DNA from: CAYNNP01 sp964398215
GTDB taxonomy: Bacteria; Planctomycetota; Planctomycetia; Pirellulales; Pirellulaceae
Length of the DNA: 64,000 bases
Assembly (NCBI GenBank): GCA_964398215.1
Contig: CAYNNP010000005.1
Coordinates: 3,743 to 67,742, forward strand
Direction: 5' to 3'
The notes beneath the pieces are model-generated. The model was not told the DNA's origin, made no database searches, and saw only the letters and a program-made list of their open reading frames with translations. A program made the position numbers and the translations under genes. Shown in pieces: positions 44,701 through 56,700 of this stretch. Within the stretch, counting starts at the first letter, position 1. Each line of letters begins with the position of its first letter.

Positions 44701-47700
44701 TCGATCACAACCGTATCGCCAGAAGCCACAACACTTGCAGGTGTCAAAGGACTCTCTTCGATTGCTTGAATGATTGCCGCTGTGATCGCTTCATCGCTGA
44801 AGTCCGTTGGCTGGATCGCAAAGTAATCTTCGTTGAATCGTCCATTCAGGTCGAACTCCAACGTCGCTTGGGTAACCCCGGTGTCAATCGTGATTGTGTC
44901 ACCATCGCGGGTAGCAGGGTCAATGCCACTTCGGAGAACAATGGATGCGGCTCCGGCGGCAACCGACGTATCGAACAACGCACCAGAATCACTGACCAAA
45001 ATTCGTAGATCATCGCCGTCAGCACTGGTACCCGGTAAACCGTCCGTTTCGGCATCAATCAGCGTACCGAGTCGCAAATCGCCAACCACGTGTCGTGCAC
45101 CATCGTTAGCCAATAGCGTTGGGTGACGTCCTGGCACACCCAAGACTGGATCAGGGGCATCGCCAAAGTCCAAAGCAACTGTTGGCATCAGAATCGTAAA
45201 TTGAGTCGACAAGTCTTGTCGGTTTGCTTCGAGCGGATTGCCCGCCAAGTCCGTGATTCCTGGCAAGAAGTAGCTGCGAATTGGTTCGCTAAAGATGACG
45301 CCGTTCTCAACGAACAATGTGTTGCCACCTCGATCAGAAGCCACCAACGTTGTCACAGGAGATTCGCCTGCCGGGTTGATCGATGCCAAAGCCTGCAGCA
45401 ACGCTTCCTTGATCTCTACTGAACTGAACAGCGGCGAGATCCGGACTGGAATCGCTCCGCCAGGAACACCTTCTACATTCAAGGTCGGTGCGGCAGTCAC
45501 ATCAACGATTGTCCCAGGCAAGTCATTCAGGTCGACGCGTCCTGTTGGGTTTCCATCGGCGTCTAGCTCGGCAACCGCATTGAGTCGCAAGCCGCCAAGG
45601 TTGTTATTGATCGCCGCAGCCAAGCTGAACGCGACGTCGCCAACCGAACTACCTGGCTGGAAAGCAACCTGAACGTTGTTGCCGGCAACTCCGCCGCCAC
45701 CAAGGATCGATTCAAACTCGAACAGTACTTCTATCGTACCCTGTTGAATTCTGATGATTTCACCATCGCTCACGATACCGCGAGTGGTAGTGATCTGGGG
45801 AACACCCGCAATGCCGGCGGCTGGATCGCCACCAGTGTTGACTCGTGCATCATCAATGCGGCCAAGCGAAATCACGCCATTGCCTTGATAGACAGCAGTG
45901 ATTCCAATTCCCAAGCCATTGATCGTCGTCACCAAAGTCGTGGACAACTGGTCGACATCATCAAACGAGTTGAAGCTAACCGCGGTTGCAGTCGGATTGT
46001 TCAAGTTTGAATTCAAATCGAACTCGAACAAAATGTCGTTGCCAACATCATCTTGCAAAATCAGAACGCTACCGTCTTGGATACCGCCGCCACCAACCAG
46101 TGGAATTCCCAGCAGTAGAGGACCAAAGACTTCAATGGTCGATGATCCAGTGACGCTAGGCGAACCACTGACTTCTAAAGTTGTTGTGCGAAGATCAGTA
46201 AGCTCGATGTCACCAGTTGGCACGCCCAGGAGATCAACAACTGCTTGAGCATCAATCAACAAATTCCCAGGGTTGGCATTGATTGCGTTCGCAAGAGCAA
46301 CCGCATTATTACCCGCCGAATCGCCCGGCAAGAACAAGACTGGAACATTGCCAGTCGCAACACCGTTAGCCAAAGTCGCTAATTCAAACTCATAGCTAAC
46401 AAAATCCGAACCCTGTTGGATCGTGATTACATCACCATCTGAAACGCGTCCACGTTGCGGTGTGATGCTTGGGATGTTCGTATTATCAACACGAGTCTCT
46501 GGGATCTGCCCAAGCGAAACTTGGCCATTTCCAATCGCCTCGGCAACAACTCCAAACGCTGCGATGTTGATCGCGTTGGCAAGACTGACAGAAAGTTCAT
46601 CTGCGTCGTCAAAAACAGTGAAAGGAACAGCGTTTGCGGTCGGAATCGACAGTGAATTGTCACCATCGAACTCGAACAAGACGTTGTTACCAACTCCGTC
46701 ACGAACAACCAAAACCGAACCATCTGCCAAAGTCAAACCACCGTCAGCTGGCAAGTTCAAGACCAACGGACCGATGTTGATCGTGGAACCTCCATCTGAT
46801 GTCCGAGCGCCAATGACTTCAACTGATGTGTCAACCGAGAAGCCTAAGCCCTCTTCACCACCGACGCTTAAAATGCCTCCATCGACAACCTGAACTTCAT
46901 TCGGATTCAAGCCACTAATGGGAGTGCCCTGAAGCTCGCTTGCGATCAACGTCGCAATCTCGTTGGCCGTCGAAGCACGGGTCAGCGGAATCGGGATGTT
47001 GCCTGGCAAGACACCGTCGTCCATCGGTACGCCGTTCTCATCCAACTCATCAGTTCGATTGAATTCGTAAGTTATCGACGGGGCGCCATTGTCAGGCGTA
47101 ACGACAAGCGTGTCGCCATCAGCTGGCGTGCGGCTGACACCGACTGCCGATACCTGACCACCAATGACTTCAACCGTTCCATTAACCGGCAAGTTCAAGT
47201 ATACGATGTCGCCAGTAATCGTCGGGTTGAGCTCCAGCTCTGTTAGTGAAATCGCATCGACAATCGCTTGGGCGACTTCTGCAGATGTCAGTGGATTCGG
47301 GTTCGGAGCAATATCAATCTCGACCGAACCAGGGGCCACAGGCGCGAGGCCGTTACTGAATTCAAACTGAAGTGAAACGTTATTTCCAGTGATTATGAAA
47401 CGGTCGCCGTCGACAACACCGCCAGCGTCAGCACCAGCCGAAGGCACTACCAAAGCCATCGTTCGGCTGGCTTGCAGTAGGCCACTGCCCGATGTCTGCG
47501 CGGTAGCGCCCGGTTCGGCGCCAACCACGACTCGGTCATCGATCACCCGGACGTCAACGTCCAAGTTCCCAGCGTCGACTTGGCCTTGAATCGAATCGGC
47601 AATCGATTGCGCGATTTCATTCAAGAAAATATCAAGTCCTTCTGGGTCGTTGTTCGGCGTGGGGGTCGCCGGCAGTGGTACTTCGACGGTACCTGGCAAC

Positions 47701-50700
47701 GTTACAGCATCACTGTTGAACTCAAATACAATGACTGGATTTTGGCCATCATTGATTTGGAAAATGTCACCGTCGCGAACGCCATCAGCATTGGTTCCTT
47801 CACGTGGAACAATCACTGTGATTGGCTCAGGCACCAACAGTTGAAATCCAGTTTCAAACTCAAAGACGACTTGGCCATTCAAAGAGTCTGTGATCACAAA
47901 CTGATCGCCATCGGAGATTTCGTCTGGCTCAGGTGCTTCGATGACAGTCTGGTCACGATTGTTCAGTGCAATTCGATAAGCACGCTCGTTGTCCCAAATC
48001 CCTGCCAGCGGCGTCAACGTGATAACGTTTCTTGTCTCGTCGTAGTTGAACGTGTAATCAATGTCCTCGACCAACAACTGCTCGTCTTCAAACAGAGTCA
48101 AGTTGGCTCCTGTAGGACGCAATCCAGGAATCTCTGGCACGACAACGGTTGCATCATCGATTCCCAGTCCCGTGAATGGATCGGATGAATCACCATTGTC
48201 ACGAAGCTGAATTCGGAATTCTTCAAAGACACCGCCGCTTAGGTTGATAAAGCTGACCGCTGGATCGCTATCGATTCCTTCGGAATCATTGTCGCGTGGC
48301 ACCTCGGCAATGGCGACAGGCCCAATAAAGTCAGCTAACTCTGTTGATCCACGGTCAGTGAATACCGAAGCACCGATACCTAGCGGTGGAGCCGCATCGG
48401 GATGGTCAGCACGCAAGATGCCCGCTTCGTCAGTAATTGGTGCAAGGACATTGCTAATCGGAAGCCCAACTGACGCACGTAAGTTCGCAAGGGCAACTCG
48501 CTCATCCAATGAATTGATAGATGAATCAACGATCAGCGAATCCAGACGCGGCTGGAAATCATTGCCGGCAGGATCGACCAACGCTGGATCGTTCGGGCCT
48601 AGCGTAATATTGAAATTATCAGTTCCGCCGTTCGCATTCACATTGCTTGGGTTACCAGCAGTTCCACCGCCAGTATTCGCGGCGAACACTGTCGTGGCAG
48701 TTGCATCGTGCTGGAACACGTTGCCAACCGCGATGACTTCCATTCCCTTCGGCGAGGTTGGTTCAACGACCAGGCTCTCATGCAGATTCAAAAACACGTT
48801 GTTCAGTAACGTTGGGCTAGCACCACCGGAGACCAACACGCCTGTTTCAAACAAGAGTTGATCACTGTTTTGACCTGGAACTGGATCCAAGCTGAATCCG
48901 GGTGCCAAACTGATATCGATATCCGAGATTCCTTCCGCGAATATATAGAGTTCGGTCGATCCGTTACCAACTCCAATTTGGCGATCATGGCCAAACCCGC
49001 CGGTATTGTGGTCAGGTGCGAACAATGTTGGGCCAATTACCGTTGGCCGCTCTGGAAAGAAAATGTTGTCAGTCGGAAACGCCGTCAACCCAGCGGCGGC
49101 TCCATCGCTACCGCCAAGTGCAGTTCCGTTGAGCGCCGCGGCAAGGGCCCGCATCACATCCGGCACACGAGAACCAAATGGAACATTGATGGTTTGCTGA
49201 TTCGTTGCACCAATGTCATCAATGAAAGTCACAACAATGCTTCCGCCCAGGGTTGCACCCGTACTGAAGGTTGTGTCAGGTTCATTGGTAAAGTTGTCTG
49301 CGCTCAGCACAAACGATCGCTCGGTAAAGACCTTGGCCGAAATGTCATAAGAGCCAACGGCGGTGTTTCCAGCGACACGTCCAGAAAGAGCCAGAGCATC
49401 GTACTCGTCGTTTCCATCCGCGCTGACACCGATGTAATAGCGCCCCGTTGCCGGTGCACTGAAATCAATAAACGCGTCTCGGTTATTTACATCATCAGCT
49501 ACAAGGTTCGTCCCGGCTGACCTCGGTTCCAAGTGGTCTGGCGCAATGTCATTTTGGCTCAAAGCCAACGGAGTACCGCTGCTGTCAAAAATGCGAATCG
49601 AAGTATCTGGTCCGCCAGCGATGGTATCGATATCAACTACCAATCGATCGCCAACATCCAAGAACACGTGATAAAAATCGACGTCCGCTTCCGGCGGCAA
49701 CGGCACGTCGTTGTCACCTAGGAAAGCTGTGGTATCAAAAATTCCACGGCCATCACCAATATTCAGTCCCAATGAATCTTCGATCAGATCATTTGGTTCC
49801 GATGTCGACGGGTCAGGTTGGAAATTGCTTGCCAGCCCGTCAGCACCGTAAAACGTATTGTTGATGATCCGAGAGAACGGCTGCGGTGCTTCGTGGACAG
49901 GTGCCTGGTAGGTCACTAGTGACGGTGAAGAAACATTACTGGCGCCGCTAATGTAGAGTGCAGGTCGCTCAAAGAATCCTGTGTTGAATCCATTGGAGCC
50001 TCGTATCAACGTCGATGGGCCAATCTGAACTTCGACCAATTCGACCAGCCCGTTGGTCTGCAAGATACTTCCTTGAATTGACTCTCGAATCGCATGCAGG
50101 ATCTCAAGCGCTACATACTCTTCGCCTCGACCTAAATACGGACCACCATTAGCCTCATTCGGGTGTCGGAAATAGACCGGTACGTTGCTATCTCGAACAC
50201 CGTCTCCACCATTCAGACCGCTACCCGGAATAGGCTTATTCACAGCTCCGGCACCAATGTCCTCGAATTCAAAGACAACAGTTGTTTGTCCCGCTGTGAT
50301 TGAAAACGTAGAACCATCGGCAATGAATGAGCCAATGCCAGGATCGCCGAATGGATAGTTGTACGTATCGTTAATCAATTGCGGAGGCTCGATGACCCAC
50401 GGTGCAACCTCGCCTTCGACTTTAACGCCAGCAAACTGCGCTTGGTCAAACGTGTTGTTTTGAATCACTAAGCTTGGGGCCAATCCACCTTCAACACTAT
50501 TGTTCAACACTGGCAGGTTACGTACGGCGCCAGGGCTAGTATTTCCAATGCGTGGCACTTCTAGCAGTGGATTATCGACTGCAAAGAACGGGTTCTCGTC
50601 ACGACTTCCAGGTTCACTCCAAACACCAATCCCACGGACATCGCTGATCGTATTATGCTCGATAATGATTTGGCTTTGCGATCTCACGAAATTCTCGTCG

Positions 50701-53700
50701 CCAGACCCTTCATGCAAAATCGCTGGCAGCAAGAGATTGCCATCGCTGTCTGTGGTCAATTCGGTAGGAGCACTGCCAGCATTAGGAATCGCCAAGAATG
50801 TACCAGTCGCTGTACCGCTCAAGAGCAAGCGGCCATCAGTCAAGGTTTCAGTATCGAGTCCACCAGAAGAAGCAGATTCCAATGCAATCGCGGTCTGATT
50901 GTTGATCCCTGCCCGAATCGCTTCCGCAACTTGGCTGGCTGTGTCGGTCGCACTGAACAGAATCGGTGAATTACCGAATTCCACGGCCCCCGTTGTCGTG
51001 AATTCAAATGTTACATTTGCAGCACCATCACCTAGTACAAACGTGTCACCATCAGCAACTAAATCGCCGGTCGGTGCAACCAGGGTTACGCTTTCATTGT
51101 GCCGATCGTTTGTATCAAATCCAGTTGTTCCTGTCTCAGATGCCAGACGAATTTCAAGTTGGTACTCGCCGACTCCAGTGGTAGATGCGCCGCTGAATGT
51201 GTCATCAACTGTCGCACCAAAAATCGATTCTCCACGCTCAGCAAAACCAACAATGAAATCATCCAGCAACAAGCCTGCCGCGAACGATGGTCCACCGCCC
51301 GAGTTGTAGTTAAATGATAAAGTGATTCCTGTGTGGCCCGCGAAGTCATCCAACGCAACGCGGATCTGATCCCAACCGCCTTCGGTAAAGCTATGAGCAA
51401 CAGCGCCAGCTGGATTCTGGTCGCTAGCGATCGTCAATTCGGCAGTATCACCAAGACCTGCGTCATACAATCGATTGAAGTAAAGGAACGGCAAATCCTC
51501 TGGCACATACCCAGCCAAGTCAAACGGTTCACTAGTGATTGAACCAGAATCAACGGTTGTTGGACGCAAGAACGCAAGCACATCTGATTCTTCACCGAAC
51601 ACAGGAATCGTTGGCATGTTTTCAATCGACACATGCAGCGTATAGGTCCCAGTAAGGCCACTCGCGGCAGATGCCGAGTTCGCGGCCACTGTAACTAGGG
51701 CTTCGTGCCCAGTAACACCGATAAAATAGGTGCCCGGTGCCAGGTCGAATGGATCGCCTATGTGCGTTTCTGTATCAAGGAACGCATCTTTGAATGAATT
51801 GCTTCCGCTTTCACCATCAACTACCAAGCTGCTTTCGATATCAAGCGGGTCGCCTGGATTTGGCGGCTCGAACACACGTTGCAATCCAGTCGGAGTCGCC
51901 TGCAGCAAAATCAGGGTTGTATCAACACTTCGCAGCAGTGGATCCAAGTTGACGTTTGGAAATTGGGTGTCTTCTGTGTTCTTTTCCCACCCCTGGTCAA
52001 TATCCAGAATTACACGACTTGGCTCCACAATAGTGAAACTGTAAAAGTCGGCGCCATCCAAGTTGCCTGCAATCGAGATATGTGGAATGACAGTCGAAGT
52101 GTTACCTGGTGCAGTTCCTAAAGCTCCTCCGACATCACCATTCTCGGCAAGTGAAAACGGGAATCCATTCAACGAAACTGGCAGTGGGCTGTTGTCGGTC
52201 GTGTTGAACGAATTTACCGCGTCACCACCGGTGATAAACGCTTCGGGAAAGACAGGTGAACCGACAACTGGTGCCAGTGGATCTGGCGGTGTGCCGTGGC
52301 CCACTTGATTGTCCGTTGAAAATGTAAAGCCCGTTCCAGCAACACTCGGGAACAACTCTGAGACTTGTGGCGCGTTGACGCCGGTTGTTTCATTACCTTG
52401 AATTCGATCTTCAACAATTCGATCAATTGAAACCAATGGCTCGCGAATCGAATCCTCTAGAAAGGCAGGGTCACGGCCTTCTGGTGAGATCGCGATATAA
52501 TAGGTGCCAGGCACAACATCGATAGGACCGATGAACGGGTCATTGTTTGTAATCGATCCACGAATCAATTTTTCAAACGCAGTGTTTTCGCCAAGCGGAC
52601 TGGTCAAGTCATCCGCGATATTACTGGCTGAACCGTGGAAAATCAGACGGCCAGTGTTGCGATTAGCTGAATCATTCGCATCCGCAATGGTGCTTGCGCC
52701 GTCTGTGTCATAGTAGACGCTGATGTTGGTGTCAGGTCGATTGAATCCGTCGGCAAAGTCAACATCAAACACAACCGAACGCTGCGCTTGCTCGATATCG
52801 AATCGATAAAAATCAATGTCGTCCACCGTCAGAATGCCGCCAACACTGATAACATTGTTACGACTGTTGTCGAGCGCACCCAAGTACTGGGCACCTGAAC
52901 CAGGATTCTCTCCGTCAATCTCATTGTTGTTCGCAAAAACCGGATCGACATTCTCGTTCTCCTGAGCTTCGCCCAAAAGTGGTGAAGTCGACATCAAACC
53001 GCGGAGGTGAATCCCGTTGTTTGCGTAGCGAATGTCCGTATGACGAACCAAACTACCGGCAAACACTTGCTCTTCAGTGATTCGTAGCTGGAAGCGATAA
53101 GACCCTTCGGTGAAACCGCCAGTTACATCATCAGGATTGACCGATGCACTTCGCACACGGAAGAAGTAAACGCTTCTCGCATTCGGATCTGCTGTGTTGC
53201 CCGGCAAGCGGAAGTGAATCCCAGCGTCTCGTGGATTGTCAGAGAAATGGTCTTCTAATAAACCACCAACGCCGCGTTCTACGTACTGCTCGTTAGTCGC
53301 CACCAGCGATGTGGTAACTCCCTCGAACTCGGGATCAAACACGGGGACTTCAACCGCGCCGGTAGCCAAAGTTTCGTCAAAGCTATTGTCACTACGCGCG
53401 AGCAATCGGCCGTTTTCATCAAGCAATTCAATCACGGTGTCGAGATTGAAACTGGTCGTGTCGATGTCGATCCAAACCTGTGTACCAGGTGTTCCGATAA
53501 AGCTGTAAGCATCAACATCGTTCTCGGCACTCAAGAAACCCTGAACCTCGAATCCGTTTCGCGCAACGTGATCGCTAGTCCAAACGCTTCCAGCAAGTTC
53601 GCCAAGCACCTGAGCATTGTCGACGGTACCGTTCAATCCTGGCGCGTCAGCGATGGAGTCTTCAAGCTCCAAGAAAAACGGCACGTTGTAATCGTTGCTG

Positions 53701-56700
53701 TTTTCGTCCAACAAAATCCCACGCCAATCGTTTGGCCTTGGTCGTGATGGGCCATCGCCATTGTGATCGGTGAACTGCGAACCATCAGGGGTCAAGCCGG
53801 CGCCAACCGTATCATCACTGAAGCTTGTCAAAACCACAGGAGAACCTGGCTGCCCGATCACATGAATCGTACCGCCTACGCGATCAACGATTTCGCCAAC
53901 CTCTCCTCTGGCGGTAAGCCCGACACCGGCATTTTCGTCATTGGGCGATCCAGCACCTTCGAATTTGACTACCAAGCTCTCATCAGCGCGACTCAATAGA
54001 CGCAAACTACCCGAGCTATTCAGGTCTCCAACAATGATTCCGGTATCACGACCGTTATCGCCAAGAAGTAAGTGGGCAATGTCGGTGTCATCAAACACCG
54101 TCTCTGTATCGATGGTGCCACCACGAATTTCCAAACCATTTCGTTCGTTGTCCAGGTAACGGTTGAACCGAATGATTGGTCCATGGTTGTCATCCAAGAC
54201 ACTGATTCGCTCGTTGTCTCCAGTCTGACGACCGGTGTCTGCGTTCAAGTTGCCACGGATTGATTCCAAGTCGATGTCGATAATCGAACCAAGGTTATCT
54301 ACAAACGTATTGCCAACAATCGTCGGCTGCGTACCACGCACAAAGATCGTCGCAGGCTTGTTGGCCAGACGCCCAAAGCGTCCGTCAGCACTGGATCCGA
54401 GTTGTCCAACGTCGTTAAATTCAAAGACACTGTTTGTGATTCGGCCAGTCGCTTGCTGCAACTCCAAAGGTGAGAAACCGCCGGTGAAACCACCTTCCAA
54501 AAGGCTGATACCACCTGCCGAAGAAATTCGCACATTGTCCAAACTCACATTCGATGTGGGGCCAAGGTAAATGCCGGCCCAGTCCGCTCGCAACGAGTCT
54601 AGATCTTCAACCATTGCGTTATCGTTGTTCGTATCGAAGGTACCGCCAGCACCGAAACGGTCATCTTGCGAGCTAACCAAGACAATCGGGTTGCTTGGCA
54701 AACCTTCAGCTAGAAGCTGCGTGCCTTGGCCAAACTCGATTCGAGTACCACGAAGCTTGACTACCAATCCTGGATCCAACACCAACGAGGCATCGATACG
54801 ACCACGCACGCCTTGGCGGGTCAAATCTAGCTGAGCTTCGCCGGTGGTCCCATCATCGGTAAACGTTGCTTCAATCGCGTCAAGCTCGCCAACCAAGCGG
54901 AAGTCATTGGAACCCCCAATGGCTCGATACAATCGCCGGGAAACGTAATCACCGCCAGGTTCAACCTGAGGCAACGAGCGTAGTTCAATGCGCGAGCCGT
55001 CATTGGTAACGGTCGTTGTGAAAGTGTCCGTACTTGCCAGCGATTCAAACCCATCCCTGTCAACAAATGTCAAGTTGTAAGACACCTCACCGGCAGGCAG
55101 TCCGCCCACGCCGGCAAACTCTTGGCCAGTAACCAAAGCCAGCGATGGAGCAACTCCATCTTCGATCGAACCACCAGGAGACGCTTCGACCACCAAGTTT
55201 TCGGCGACGTAATGCACGATATCAATGTCATCGAATCGTGCCGATGTTGTGATCGGCCTAGCTGTTTCCGTTGGTGTTGTTGTCGCCCGGATAAACAGGC
55301 CATTGATACTATTGTCAACTACACGGTTGTTTGAAATCTCAGGACCAATTCGGTCATAGTCGGCCGTGAAAGCACCCGCTTGCTGGAAACGTGGTTCTTG
55401 ATAACTGGTTTCTTCAAAACTATCAGGAGCCGCACTGATCGCGCTATCGGAACTCTGCGTTATCTCGTTGAATGTAATCGTTGGTCGCATGTTGACGATC
55501 TGAATTGGATTCACCAATTGCTGGACCGAGTCAATCAAGACTGCGCTACTGCCGCCGTAACGAATTTCGGCGTGATTGACCAACTGCAAAAAGATACCTT
55601 CGTCCTCAAGGTCGCGGCGTCCTTCTTGTAGGTCAACGTCGCGTCTAAAGATCAATCCACCCCAGTTGCCTGGAGCTGCATCCGGGCTGATACCCGCAGC
55701 ATTGGCGTCGGCTTCGCGATCACGAGTACTTGTAAAGATAACACTGCCATCGTCGTAGCCAGGGCTGTCAACGTTTTCATCGCCCAGGATCGTTGTCGTT
55801 ACAGGCTCTCCCGACGGACTTAACTGAACCAGTCGTGGTGTACCTAGAACCTGAATCGCGCCTCCGCTACGATCAACCTGAACCGTGCTACTGCCAATTC
55901 CGATGAACGCGTTACGCAGTTTAAATATGCTGCCCGCGTCAATCATCGTTGTGACGCCCATGGGGACTTCCAATGATCGCCCATCAGGCAGCGTCAAGCC
56001 GCCTGTGTCTGAAACACCAATTTGATAACTGAGATTATCCCGTTCCGTTGTGATGTCGTTATCCAGACCGCCGTTGCCAACGATTCGCACAATGTCACCA
56101 GGCAACGTACTGCCAAACGCATTTGGGATCGCAGGATTCGATATCGTGTTGAACGGTGACGCCAAGCTTCCATCGGCAAAGGGCGATGCAATCTTATCAA
56201 CAAAGATTGTACGACCCAGTGCTTCAATGCCATTGAACTCAATCGAGAAATCCAGGCTGCGTTCGCCAAGAAACTCAAGGCTGGTTCCCTGGTTAGAAAC
56301 GGTTACTCCCGTCACTCCGCTGTTGCTATTGATCGCTGCTTGTAACGCAAGCGCAATATTGCCAGGAGGCGTAGCGAAACCGACCGCACCTGAGTTGTAG
56401 TTGACGGCAATGTTGCCTGGGCTAGGCGATGCACCGTCAGGCGTGAATTCGAAGATCCGCGATACGCCATTGGAGCCAGTAACCGTCAAGGTCTGACCGG
56501 GTATGACGCTTGCACCATCGACATTGAAATTCAAAATTCGGTTGATCGGGCGTGTCTGGAACCAGAAGTTATTCACACCACCTGGAGTTCCATTCGCATC
56601 GCCATCCAAGATTGCGCCGGGAACACCAATTCGATCGCTGTCCAAGTCACGGATGACATCCACTTCGTCCGTCTGCGGCTCGAACTTCAAGTGCAGCTGG

